DNA of 64,000 nucleotides from Vombatus ursinus (taxonomy: Eukaryota; Chordata; Mammalia; Diprotodontia; Vombatidae): the NCBI RefSeq assembly GCF_900497805.2, contig NW_020946557.1, positions 5,901,667-5,965,666 of the forward strand. Direction: 5' to 3'. The position numbers and the translations under genes are program-made. The notes beneath the pieces are model-generated. The model was not told the DNA's origin and ran no database searches. It saw only the letters and a program-made list of their open reading frames with translations. Below, one piece after another: positions 1 through 10,962 of this stretch; position 1 is the stretch's first letter; every line of letters starts with the position of its first letter.

Positions 1-518
<518 letters not shown>

Positions 519-1057
519 GTAGATGATAGTGGAACAAAAGGTAAAAAGTGTACCCTTCCCCCTCCAGTTTTGGTCTTCCAAGCAGCTAAGTGTTTTCCTC
601 CAATCAGCTCAGCCAAGCAACAAGTGGTAATATACAGGTCTTGCTATGATACAACTCTGAAGTTGTTTCTTGGACCTAGTTCTAAGAACTCTTTCCTGAC
701 TTGCTCAGATGTCTGGTCTTAATGAACCCTGCCATTCTAAAACAGGGTCTCTTAACATGAAATATAAAAAGTCAAATGCTACCTTTCTATCAGCCATGTC
801 ACAATTAGGCAATCTATTATTGTCCTATAGTTACCAAATAGTTCTAGGTATCATAATCTCCCAGGTATTAGCCATGAAATCCTTGTTTCAATTATATGTC
901 AAATAGATATTTGAATATAGGATATTTTTGTAATTTTACTTTGAATTAGTCTCTTTTCTGAGAGATAGCTATTTTTAATACCCCTTACTATCCTTGACTC
1001 TGTACCTTTCTCTAAGCAAAATTGTCCACATGTGGAAAGGGTATCATCATTTATACT
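519..1057. other. AT-rich interval, nothing recognised
   Basis: No gene, RNA gene or repeat family is recognised. Short open frames here lack any family resemblance. Confidence 0.4.
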
Positions 1058-1480
1058 TTTTTAAAAAAAATTTTAAACACTTAATTGATGCTATTTTACA
1101 TCACAATAATTTCTAGTTATACCCCCAACTCACATCCAGTAAGTCTTCCCTTGTAACAAAGGGGGAAAAGTTAGGCAAAAATAGCACAATGATCGTGCTT
1201 GACAGTGAATGCAAAATGTAGTAACCATTGCCCCCTCTCTCTTCAGTGAGCTGGGAGAGATTTACTTCTCTATAATTTACAATAAGAGGTTGCCTCAATT
1301 GCCTCAGTATTGTCTCCAGTGCAAGATTGACCATTATAATTGTAGTATTCAGTTTCATTTTACTGTTATTTTCATATATATTGTCTTCCCAGTTCTGTTT
1401 ACTTCACTCTGCATCATTTTATATTTCTCTGAATTCTTCATAGGTGTCATTTCTTTAAGAAGTGTTTTGCAACTACGTAA
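1058..1480 (-). mobile_element. L1-type LINE 3'-end fragment
   Basis: Read on the minus strand this resembles the non-coding 3' end of an old marsupial L1: the plus-strand text has the 'TTTTACATCACA' start, then 'CTGTTTACTTCACTCTGCATCA', typical of the LINE 3' terminal region in antisense. No ORF is left. It is 5' truncated. Assignment is from recalled family text. Confidence 0.55.
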
Positions 1481-2061
1481 CTATTTCTATAAGTCCTTAA
1501 CATGTCCAAACCACCCCTTATAACCTTCAAGAATCTGTTTTGTCAACATTTACCAGTCTACAAGACCTCCTGAACAGGCTTCTCCTCTTTCTCTTCTTAT
1601 CTCTGTGCTAATTAATCACCAACCGTTTAGGAGAAAGCTATCCTCAGTCCTCTCTTACTCTTATTCCCATCCTCCTCAACTCTCCCTCACCCATGTTCTA
1701 CCCCTCCTACTGTTACCTGAAACCCCATTCTAATAACGAACAAACTCTTTCATACTGAACCTTTTTCTCTCACACTCCTTACATTTACCAATAGTCAATG
1801 AGACCTGGTTGATGCCTGACAAGACTCTATCTCCAGCTTTCCTCTCAGGCACTAGCTTTATCTTCTCACAGCTCATAACACATTAGTCCTGGGGTAGGGC
1901 TGTTGGACCATTCCCTATTCCCCACAGTTACTTCCTAGTGCTCCCTTTAACTCCATCGTTTAACAATCTTTTCTTCTTTGAAGTCTACTCAAGTATAAAT
2001 TAAATTAATTTAAGTAGCTATAGTACACCAACCTTCCAGGTCATTCTCTTTCCTTTGGAAG

Positions 2062-2176
2062 AAGGGAGGAAAGAAGGAAGGAAGGAAGGAAGGAAGGAAG
2101 GAAGGAAGGAAGGAAGGAANNNNNNNNNNAAGGAAGGAAGGAAGGAAGGAAGGAAGGAAGGAAGGAAGGAAGGAAG
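2062..2176. repeat. (GGAA)n microsatellite with assembly gap
   Basis: Tetranucleotide array of GGAA/TTCC. Ten N bases (2120-2129) interrupt it, so its true length is unknown. It yields the false repetitive open frames KEGR (plus) and LPSF (minus). Confidence 0.97.
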
Positions 2177-2236
2177 AATGAAGGACCTACTATGTTTCAG
2201 GTACTGTGCTAAGCATTTTATAAATATTATTTCCAA
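2177..2236 (-). mobile_element. MIR/THER1-like SINE fragment
   Basis: Text 'GGACCTACTATGTTTCAG' followed by 'GTACTGTGCTAAGCATTTTA' matches the antisense 3' part of MIR/L2-tailed SINEs. The microsatellite abuts it directly. Confidence 0.5.
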
Positions 2237-2480
2237 GAGTTCAGCACCTAAATCACCATCTTTCTCTTCCCCAATTCCTGCCCTTATACTTGGGAACTTT
2301 TATATTTGCACAGATGCTTCCTCAAACCTCCTAATCTCCCAATTCCTCAGCTTCCTTAAATGTCCTGCCATTAATTTTCACTCCACCTCAGCCATACATG
2401 TGCATGGTCATATATTAGATTTCACCATTACCCCCAAGTGTGACACTTTTCTAATTAGAAACTCTGACAGTCTTTTTAGG

Positions 2481-3370
2481 CTTACATTATAGCAGTTAAA
2501 CAAATGCTTGAGATTCAGATCTTTAATAGAAAATATTGTCTTTACCTTGCACATACGTACATTAAACTACATTGACCTCTGCCTGTGGTCAAGTCCATCC
2601 CTCCAATATTTATAACAGAATGACAACTTTGTACCTTTCTTGTCTGATATCTAAAGCATTGAGCTCTCACATTAACAACAACAACAACAACAACAATAAC
2701 AAAACACAGGTACTCTGTGTTGCAGATACTTTTTTAAAGAATTCATTCAGAGACTGTTTGCAATTCAATGCTCACCAAAGGCTTATTAAAGACACCTGAT
2801 ATTTGAAAGACATAGTCTAATGGACATGACAATCCATTCATCTAGCTTCTCCAAGTTCTATTTTAAAATAAATTAGATTATCAAAGAGCAAAATATCTGG
2901 CCCCTCTTATCTCAGCTTCATTTAGAAATGCCCTCACTGAGTTTCTATTTATTTATGTCCTTTGCTTTCCTTGAGATACAAGAATTGCCTATCGGGACAG
3001 AATTTCTATATCTTCTGGAAAACTGTAAGGATTTTATTCTTCGTGTTACACAGTGCCCCTTGAACAAGGCTCCACATAGTGAATTCCAATTCCTGTTTAG
3101 TTTCAGGGTAAAAACAAAAAACCTTTGTTTCTGCAGATAAATTTATACGCTGTCTTGTGAGAAGGTATGTTACATAACTCTGGTAGAATTACTCTACCTA
3201 ATTATTGAAAGGTGGGGTAAGATTAGAATATGTTGACAATGCCATATTTCTATTCATTTTTGTTCGTGTACTTATTATAATGTGTTTACTGAAGCCAGCT
3301 CAGGGAGAGAAGGCTCTCAGAGGAGATATAATGCCAAAGTTGGGAAGTAATTGGACTCCTAGATGAGTAT
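2481..3370. other. Mostly unassigned, with (AAC)n at 2674-2700
   Basis: A short AAC trinucleotide array is embedded in otherwise unrecognised AT-rich sequence. No gene is supported. Confidence 0.4.
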
Positions 3371-3375
3371 TAGCA

Positions 3376-3385
3376 AAAGGTATAT
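3376..3385. repeat. Left target-site duplication of the 7SL retrocopy
   Basis: AAAGGTATAT, identical to the copy at 3688-3697 on the other side of the retrocopy. Confidence 0.9.
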
Positions 3386-3687
3386 TTTCTTTTCTTATTT
3401 TTTTGGAGACTTAATCTCCCCATCTTACCAAGATTGCAAGTACAAGGACCACTTATAGCTCTATCCCAGTGCTGATCAGCACAGAATCTTTGACCTAATC
3501 TGTTTCCAACATGAGCTGTTTCATCCCTCGTTAGGCAGCCTGGTGCCTCTCCTTGACCTCAGGGCCTTACCATATTAGTGCCAGACTTAGTAAAAACACT
3601 GTAGTTCACAACCCCTAAGGTCAAGTAATCCACCAGGCTTAGTCTCCCCAGTAGCAGGGTTTACAGGTATGTATCACTAAACCTGGC
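3386..3687 (-). pseudogene. RN7SL: 7SL (SRP) RNA retropseudogene, full length
   Basis: The minus strand reads through the whole signal recognition particle RNA. The 5' end 'GCCAGGTTTAG...' starts at 3687, followed by the 'CTGGGGAGACTAAGCCTGG' Alu-domain segment. The S domain, which Alu-type SINEs lack, is present: antisense of 'CACTAATATGGTAAGGCCC' and 'GTGCTGATCAGCACTGGGA'. The 3' end 'GGGGAGATTAAGTCTCC' lies near 3405. A T-rich run at 3386-3404 is the A-tail in element sense. The exact 10-mer AAAGGTATAT flanks it at 3376-3385 and 3688-3697, which is a target-site duplication. Many substitutions (roughly a fifth to a quarter of sites by eye) mean it cannot be a working SRP RNA. LINE machinery probably retroposed it. 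Confidence 0.92.
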
Positions 3688-3697
3688 AAAGGTATAT
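3688..3697. repeat. Right target-site duplication of the 7SL retrocopy
   Basis: AAAGGTATAT, identical to 3376-3385. Confidence 0.9.
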
Positions 3698-4364
3698 AGT
3701 TTTTATTGATCCTTGTGTGTGTTTGCAAACTTAGTCAACTAACAGTGAGAAGCTAAAGAGTAGCCCCATCTGGGAGCATAAGTCTGATAGGGAACAAGTT
3801 AGTCTAGGGCAAGCAATCACAGAATAAAGATTGACCTTACTTAGAAGCTGAAAGGATGACTTTATGGTAGTTCACATATTGTAGTAGTAAAAATAGTAAT
3901 ACTATCTCATATCTCTATATTCTTTCAAAGTTTACAAAGCACATCAACCCTATCAGTAATCCTACTTTATAGACTAAACAAGTGGAAGAGGCTACAAGTA
4001 TACTAAGGGCTGACTTAGCAGAAAGATCTAGCTTACAGAATCTGCTTTAGGGGTTTACCAAAAACAGAAAGAATGTAAATCAAGTTTCTGATGAGGACAG
4101 AACATGAAAACCTCTTAGATGTGAAAAGGGAATACCTATGCTTGAAATACAGAGGAAGTAGTTTTAGAGTTCAAATCATGAAGATTTATTTCTTGTACAA
4201 AGTTGGGAGAGGGTATAGAATAGGTTTTCCCACCTCTTGGTCTATTAGCTGGTCAAGGGTGAAAAGATGATAAAAGTGTTAGAAACTGGTAAAATAATTA
4301 GGAAGTGAAAAGTTGACACAATAGTATAATGCCTCTCCAAAACTTCCTTTTAATAGTGAAGTGG
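3698..4364. other. Unassigned interval
   Basis: Only a faint antisense MIR-like patch near 3905-4000 ('CAAAGTTTACAAAGCACATC') is seen. No gene. Confidence 0.35.
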
Positions 4365-6208
4365 GTTGAGGATTCTGGGAAGATGGTGAAGTAAGTTGGA
4401 AAATTCCAAGTTCTCCAGATTTCCCCCATGAACAAGACAAAATAGTGTTTCAAGGCGAATGTAGTGTGGTAAAAATGAACAAGAGTTGAGGCAGAACAGT
4501 GATCTTCCTGGGACAAATGAAAAAGATCCAAAGGAAAACCCCAGGACCAAGGTTTGATGCCTGTGAAGTCTCAATATCTCCAAGCTAGTTCTGATGAAAT
4601 ATTAAGTGATGAGCCCTGGGACTAGCTGAGTTTGGAGGTAGCCTTGGCCCCAGACACAGGAATTTTCACCTCGCAGACATTGTGGGGAGCTGGTTATCTG
4701 AGCAGGGGAAGATTTAGGGAACCTCTGCTGATAAGGGATGCTAGCCCCAGCTGTGCTGCCAAGTCATGGCCCTGAGAAAGAAGAAACCAGCAGATGCCCA
4801 GTGAGTACAGAAGCAATGGGCAGGTATTCCACTGGTTCTGGGCACTTACAGGAAGGCAGAGTTCTTGGTTTCCATTCCAGGCCAGAGGGGAGAACTGAAG
4901 GAGGATCTGAGGCCAGAGGCACTATACCCAATGCCCCAGGACTAGAGGCAATTACAATAATAAGCTGCTACAAATAAAAAGAAAATGAGCAGGCAAAGGA
5001 GAAAGAACCCAACTGTAGAAAGTTACTATGGGTTCATCTTCAGAGGAGAACACTGAAGCAAAAAAAAAAAGCCTCTCCTACACCAACAGTAATGTCAAAT
5101 GGTCATCTGCCCAGAGAGAATTCATAGAAGAACTTTAAAAAGACTTTAAAAGTCAAGTGAGAAAGAGTGAGGAATTAAAAAAAAGTAAGAACAATACAAG
5201 AAAAAAACAAGAAGGTTATGACAAGAAAGTCAACCAACTGGAAAGGAGATACAGAATATTAAGTAAGGGAACACCTACTTGAAAATTAGAATTGGGCAAA
5301 GGGAAGCCAGCAAAGTTATGAGACCAAGAAATAGTAAAACAAAAGATAAAGAATAGAAGAGAATGTGAAACATCTCATAAGAAAAGCAAACTGATCCAGA
5401 AAACAGATCAAGAAGAGAAAACAAAAAAAAAATAATCAGAATACCTGAAAACTATGTTAAAAAAAAGAATCTTGATAAAATAATACAAGAAATAATTAAA
5501 CAAAATTGTTCTGAAACATCAGAATAAGAGAAGAAAGTAAAAATAGAAAAGAAATCTACCAATCACCACCTGAAAGCAATCCTATGAGGAAAACCTGCAG
5601 TAATAACATAGTTAAATTTTGAAACCCCCAGTTCAAGGAGAAAATATTATGAGCAACAAGAAAAAAAACAATTTAAATATGAGGAGGCACAATTATAATC
5701 ACACAAGACCTAGCAGCAGTGACACTAAAAGACCTTGGGTCTTGGGAGACTATATATCAAAGAGCAAAACAACTGGGGTTGTGACCAAAAATATCATGCC
5801 CAACAAAGTGAAACATAATCCTTAATGAAAAAAAATGGATATTCAATGAATTGCCAGACTTAAAGGATTTTAGTTGAAAAAAAAAAACCCTGAACTTAAT
5901 AGAAAATTTGACATACAAGATCCAAGAGAAATATAACATACACATCAAAGACTAATTACAAGGGACTCAATAAGGACAGACTATTTGCTTTTTATATGAG
6001 GAAATGTAAACCATATGTCTAAGATTGTTATTAGTAATTGGGTAGTTAGAAAGAAAGATTGGGGTAGACCTAAGTATGATATGATTCTAAAAAGTAAAAC
6101 CATTTAGGAAAAGGTAAAAAGAGTAATTATCTTATACAAATGAGGTGTGAGAAGAAGAACTGACACAGAGGAATTAGACAGAGAAGGAGAGCAAGTAGTT
6201 CCAGAGCC

Positions 6209-6800
6209 CTACTCTCATCAGGAACAGGTTAAAGAGGGAACAATACATATGTATGTACATATATACATATATACATATGTATAAAAATCTTCTAAATTCA
6301 GACAGAAATAAAAAGTTAATGGGATAGGGAGAGGGGAGAGGATAAGCAAGGGATTTTTAGAGGTAACCATACTCACATCAGATCTGGGTAAAAGAGAGAA
6401 CAATATATACATTTGGAAATGAATAAAAGTCTTCTAATTTTTTAAAGAAATAAGAGGGTGGGGGAATAAGATTGGGGATATAGGAGGGTGTCTAAGGTGG
6501 CAGCTAGGTGGCACAGTGGATAGAGCACCAGCCCTGGAGTCAGGAGGATCTGAGTTCAAATCTGGTATCAGACCAGATACTTGACACTTACTAGCTGTGT
6601 GACCCGAGGCAAGTCACTTAATACCAATAGCCTCACCAAAAAAAAAAAAAAAAAGAAGGTTGCCTAGGTTAATAGGAATGGGATAAAGAGGGAATAACAT
6701 ATATTTGGAGGGCTGTAAAAGTCTTCTAAAATCAGATAGAAACAAGAGGGTAGGAGGAGAGTTTTGGGGGAGAGAGGATAAGAGAGAGGTCTTTGGAGTG
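6209..6800 (+). repeat. Three-copy tandem repeat inside HAL1
   Basis: Three related units of about 130-160 bp: about 6209-6367, 6368-6498 and 6660-6800. Each has 'ACTC(T/A)CATCAG' or its decayed form, then 'AAAGAGGGAA(C/T)AA', then 'AAAAGTCTTCTAA', then a G/A-rich stretch. A SINE separates units 2 and 3. The duplication predates the SINE. Confidence 0.7.
6499..6654 (+). mobile_element. Marsupial tRNA-derived SINE, A-tailed type
   Basis: Starts 'GGCAGCTAGGTGGCACAGTG' and has the Pol III B-box-like 'GAGTTCAAATC', 'CTAGCTGTGTGACC' and an A18 tail at 6637-6654. Likely target-site duplication TGTCTAAGGT (6489-6498) against TGCCTAGGTT (6660-6669). It is inserted in HAL1. Confidence 0.88.
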
Positions 6801-7239
6801 GGGGTAGGTTAAGTAATAGGAGGACGAGGTAGCTGGTAGAAGGAAAGTAAAGGAGTCAGGAAGGATAGGAAATAAGAGACACACACAAACATAAAATAAA
6901 GATCAGGAGTAAAATTTATTAGGGAAAAAAAGTGGAGGTAGTAATCATGTCCTCAGATAAAACTAAAGCTAAAATAGATTTAATCAAGAGAAAAATAGGG
7001 AAACCATACTATATATCAGCCATATTAATAAATATTGGTTTAGACTGTTTAAAATAACTAGACAGTATAAGGTTGGAATATTGCTGTGGTATAGGAAATG
7101 ATGAGTTGATGGACTTAGAAAAATATGGGAACACTTGGACTTAGCAAGGAAGATATTATCAACCCTCAGAGAGTCAGAGGATAAACATATAGTACCACTT
7201 TACATAGATGCATATGAATGTATATGTCTATATATGAGT

Positions 7240-7322
7240 ATTATTATAGATATCTAAGTGTATGTATATATGTGTGTGTAAATGTATATATATATGTTTG
7301 TATATATGTGTGTGTATACATA

Positions 7323-7362
<40 letters not shown>
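7240..7362. repeat. AT/GT-rich microsatellite ending in (GT)n
   Basis: Imperfect TATG/TGTA repeats lead into a pure GT run at about 7326-7362, inside the HAL1 3' region. It generates spurious CVCV/THTH open frames. Confidence 0.92.
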
Positions 7363-7364
<2 letters not shown>

Positions 7365-7659
7365 TAACTGTAGCCTTCTGGGGGAAGGAGAAAGGGGGAA
7401 AAATGAACAAAGTAAAAAGTGCACAGCAGAGAATAAAAGAAAACTTACAAAGAAGCAAAGAAAAGATGGACAGCTCTGAATACAACACATAGTATTTATT
7501 ATATAGGCTTTCTTAAAATGGAAATTTATTGCTGTATATTTTGAATCCTCTCTTAAATTCTGCTATGCACATGGCAATGCTTTTTTTTTCTTTTCTTATT
7601 TTGTATTTAAGTTTAAAATAAATTAATAAAAAAGAAAAAATAATGAAGTGGTCAGTATC

Positions 7660-8815
7660 AATCCCACTTCTTGCTTCTTACAGGGATCAACTTGCTAAAA
7701 ATTTAGACTAGGCTAGAAATGAAGCCTTTTTTGATAAATGCTGCCAAAGGAAGAATCCAAAAGTAGAAGAGGTATTAAGTTTCAATGTTTTAAGTGAAAG
7801 AGAAAAAAAGAGTGGTGACAGTGATCTTGACAAATGAAATCACCCATAAATATTTGCTCTTATTCTTTCCTATTATCTGACAGTAACATTAAGACTTTCA
7901 TAGTATTGAACCTACTTAGGTTCTGTCCACATGGCTTATATAAATGTATAGAAACATAGCTTCAAGGCATGACTAGATATGATCTGAAAGTGTTAATTTG
8001 ATTCACGGTAAGGGTCTATGATTTCAGATTTCCATTGGATCCTGAGATCTAGTGCAGCTTAAAATCAGTGGACTAGTAATTTTTGGGGGGAGTTTATGTG
8101 TAGGTGTGTGAATACACATATATATATATGCATACACATATAGTAAGTTCCTTGAGAGTTGGGGTTGTTTCATTCTTCGTATTTCTCTCTAAACATCTAA
8201 CATAGTACCTAGAATGTAATAACTCCTTAATAAATGCTTCTTGATTGATATCTAAGGATTGATTTCATTTATTTATAGTTTCTTTTTATAAGGGGGAAGA
8301 ACTCAGATGTTTATGTAAAAATAATGTATCTTTGGAGACAGTACCTAGGAAACTTTATTCTAAGTCAGAGTCCCTGCTCCAGTGAGGCCTAGGAAGCAAA
8401 GGACGTTAGTTGTATTAGATCACCTCTGAAGGGTATTACAACCCTTCAGTTCTGAATCTATGGAATTTATACCAAATTGTCCAAGCCAATCAGGCCACAG
8501 TAGAAAATACTGAGATATCCTTTTTTCTTTGCCACTTAAGTCACTCACCCAGAAATAGGAACCTCTCAACACAAAAATCAAAATGATTCTGCATCTATCT
8601 TTTCCTGTCTTCAACCTAGTACCATGGTTCCCTTCTTGGAGAATGGAGAAAATAGTGTCCAGCCCCACAGATCTTCTGAAGCTTATTTGCCATTCCCCAA
8701 CCTTCCCCAAAATTAATATGCTAGTGGTGGTGGTTCAGGCACTTCCCATGGCTTTCATCTTCTCCTAAGAGGGAGAGAAGAAAGAAGAAAGAATGTGACC
8801 CTGAACATGCTGTCT
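7660..8815. other. Mostly unassigned interval
   Basis: Apart from the L2 tail at 8138-8252, no gene or family is recognised. A short AT-repeat lies at 8116-8130. Confidence 0.35.
8138..8252 (+). mobile_element. L2 LINE 3' tail
   Basis: 'AGTAAGTTCCTTGAGAGTTG' through 'CTTAATAAATGCTTCTTGAT' is the L2 3' terminal consensus with substitutions. Confidence 0.75.
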
Positions 8816-8940
8816 TACCTTTCAGTACCCTCAGACAACTCTCTAAGGCAAGAAGCTGCAGAACATGTGCCGGTGCACATTGATGGAGGCTGTTCCAAAC
8901 AAAGAGCTCCCTAAACTGACATAATCACAGGACCAAAAAA
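8815..8940 (+). mobile_element. CORE-SINE with orphan tail, 3' part only
   Basis: 'CAGACAACTCTCTAAGGCAA' then 'ATAATCACAGGACCA' match the tail of the SINE at 39815-40050. The tRNA-like head is missing. Confidence 0.55.
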
Positions 8941-9573
8941 GTATAGTCTTATTAGTGATATTAGGGCACCAGAACTCCATTTTCTACCACACCAGAACCC
9001 ATCCATTTACGTACTCTGGTTAGAAAATATGTTACTGAAATACATACATTTTTTGTTATAAAACATTTTGCTATTCCTCAAGCAAACAGAGAAGGGTTCG
9101 GGACATGGCCTCTCCCTTCTCTCTCAATTTCTTAACAATGGCCTGGAAGTGAGACTGCTCAATTTTAGCCTAGAGTAAAGGCCGTGTAAAGTCTGACAGG
9201 GGTGAGAGATGATGCTGATGATAGCCAGACAGACTGACTTACTAGATGCTGACTTGACAGAACTAGGAAGCAGGGGCAAAACAGATGTCATACATCTCAT
9301 TCATCATGCACATATAACCACAGCTCTATTCTACACTCAAATATGTGGTAATTATGCATCCCAGTAGAGACATAAATAGAACAAGACAATGAAATACAAG
9401 ACAATTCGGTGTATCAGTTAATCAACAGGTATTTATGAAGGCCGTGTTGAATGTCTGGCAACCTTACCTGTAAGGCTCCCATTTATCATCTATGTTAATA
9501 GGCTGATTTGTAAATTAGAGCCAGTGGATGGAATTGGAAAATGAAAAGCTGGAAGTCAGACCTAAAAATATGG
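8941..9573. other. Unassigned interval
   Basis: Nothing recognised on either strand. Confidence 0.35.
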
Positions 9574-9765
9574 GAATCCTCATAAAATTTTAGAGCTAGA
9601 AGGAACTTTAAAGACCATCTGCTTCAGCTACCTCAGTTTACAAATGAGGAAACTGAAGACAAGAGAAGTTTATCAATTGCTCTCATTCACACAATATGTT
9701 ACAAAAAGCCAGAACTAGAAGCCAGGGCCCCATTCTTATTGGTGCTTTTCCCACTGTGCCCACCC
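9574..9765 (-). mobile_element. MIR3/THER2-like SINE (L3-tailed)
   Basis: In antisense: L3-like tail 'TTTTAGAGCTAGAAGGAAC', then 'AATGAGGAAACTGAAGACAA' (core), then a decayed tRNA-like head near 9765. It is old and diverged. Confidence 0.65.
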
Positions 9766-10252
9766 TAACTTCCCAAAATATATCTTCCAGGAATATCATG
9801 CGCTCTTTCATGAGACCTCACCTCTCACATACACCCTAGACAGCTCTTAAGAGCATTCCCTTTTTAATTATTGCCAGGCAGGAATTTCATCACAACCTTT
9901 TAGTTCCTCCTGGTTTTAGGAGGGACTATGAGGAAAAAACAGAGATCAAGAAATCATTTATTTTGACCCAAATCTTCATCCTGAAAAACCTGAAAGAGTA
10001 ACATAAGGAGCTGATGAGTAGGGAAAGTAGGGATTTTAGAGAAAGCATCAGAAATTCTGGTTGAATGTTACCTCTTTCTGAATAAAAACAAGTATATCAT
10101 GGGATTTCCTAGTTATTTCCTTAGTCACTGCAGCCAAAATGATGTAACAGCCCCAAAGTAGATTTAAAGTGAAAAAACATAGTGAAATTGTGGTCTTATG
10201 ATGTGCTAAATGTTTCATTTAGGTCTCAACTAAAATAACCCCAATTATTTTC
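9766..10252. other. Unassigned interval
   Basis: Nothing recognised. Confidence 0.35.
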
Positions 10253-10302
10253 ATCAAGGCCTTCTACAATCTGGCTCCAAAATGCTTTTCCAGTCTTATC
10301 TT
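10253..10302 (+). mobile_element. L2-like fragment split by a SINE
   Basis: 'CAAGGCCTTCTACAATCTGG' then 'CTTTTCCAGTCTTATC' resembles the L2 stretch before the 3' UTR. The MAR1 SINE follows immediately. Confidence 0.45.
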
Positions 10303-10310
10303 TTATTTCT

Positions 10311-10556
10311 GTCTTCTTGCTTGGTCATGTCCAACTGTTCATGACCACATTGGGGGTTTTCTTGGCAAAGACACTGGAGTGGTTTGCCATTTCCTTCTCC
10401 AGCTCATTTTACAGATGAGGAAACTGAAGTAAACGGGGTCAAGTGACTTGCCCAGATCACACAACTAGTAAAGGTCTGAGGCCAGATTTGACCTCAGGAA
10501 GATGAGTCTTTCTGACACCAAACCTGGTACTCTATCCACTGCACCACCTAGCTGCC
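10311..10556 (-). mobile_element. MAR1-type SINE with RTE-like tail
   Basis: Antisense copy: tail 'GGTCATGTCCAACTGTTCAT', then 'CTGGAGTGGTTTGCCATTTC', the core 'GATGAGGAAACTGAAG', and the head 'CACCACCTAGCTGCC' at 10542-10556. TATTTCT at 10304-10310 and 10557-10563 is a likely target-site duplication. Confidence 0.88.
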
Positions 10557-10639
10557 TATTTCTTTCCTACCCTACCCCTACAAATCTTCTCTTAAACTAC
10601 TTCCCTACTTCCCCTACTTGGGGAAAAAAGAAGATGGTA

Positions 10640-10962
10640 GGTATGATAGCTGTCTTCAAGCATTTAAAGATTTGTAACCTAGAAGAGGTATTAGACTTGT
10701 CCCAAAGGGTGTAACTAGGAACAATGGGTAGAAATGTCAAGGCAATAAATTTTGTTTTGATCTGAAGAGAAACTTGCTAGCAATTAGGATTTATGATCTA
10801 GCCAAAACTGGAATGTCTCAGTGGTTTCCTCCTCACTGGAACACTTCACAGAAAGGCTGACTGACCTCGTGGAGCATGTTGCCCAAAGAATTCCTGTTTA
10901 GTTACGGGTTGAACTAGGCAACTTCTGAAGTCCTTACCTTCTCTGAGGTTCTGTGAAACAGC
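10640..10962 (+). mobile_element. L3/CR1 LINE 3' region
   Basis: Sense CR1 text: 'TAGCTGTCTTCAAGCATTTA', a decayed 'GGGTGTAACTAGGAACAATG', then the 3' end 'GGGTTGAACTAGGCAAC' and 'CTGAGGTTCTGTGA' at about 10949-10962. Confidence 0.7.

Larger units (their letters stand above)
1620..2480 (+). mobile_element. L2 LINE fragment, endonuclease domain, interrupted
   Basis: Two pieces of one old L2 copy (1620-1995 and about 2237-2480) in sense orientation. The first piece encodes a degraded start of the APE-type endonuclease, readable as 'NETWLMPDKTLSPAFLSG' followed by text like the L2 EN region. The second piece carries the later EN segment. Between them lie a GGAA microsatellite and a short MIR-like segment. 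All frames are broken. L2 is a CR1-group non-LTR retrotransposon that died out early in mammals, so the copy should be old. Confidence 0.6.
4365..7640 (+). mobile_element. HAL1 (half-L1) LINE, near complete
   Basis: An L1 relative with an ORF1-like region but no ORF2. Order: 5' leader 4371-5020 starting 'GGATTCTGGGAAGATGGTG', like an L1 5' UTR; a lysine- and glutamate-rich, coiled-coil-like region about 5020-5420; an RRM-like part from about 5430 (an 'AATCAGAATACCTGAA' segment, equivalent to NIRIIGIPE); and a C-terminal part at about 5600-5920 with decayed equivalents of the L1 ORF1 text NYPAKLS, KWIFNE and PELNRKFD. A purine-rich 3' region of 1.7 kb follows and ends in an A-rich tail at about 7605-7640. 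The ORF is broken by many stops and frameshifts. GAAGTGG at 4358-4364 and 7645-7651 may be target-site duplications. A SINE (6499-6654) and a GT array lie inside. Confidence 0.8.

Noticed and set aside
2018-2492. Open frames of 72 and 145 codons over the GGAA repeat
   Set aside because: The 'protein' is KEGR or LPSF repeated from the microsatellite and crosses a run of N.
3405-3687. Alu-like SINE
   Set aside because: The 7SL S domain is present, which Alu-type elements have lost; it is a copy of the RNA itself.
7228-7492. Several overlapping open frames on both strands
   Set aside because: Produced by the GT microsatellite (THTH/CVCV); they lie in the HAL1 3' region.
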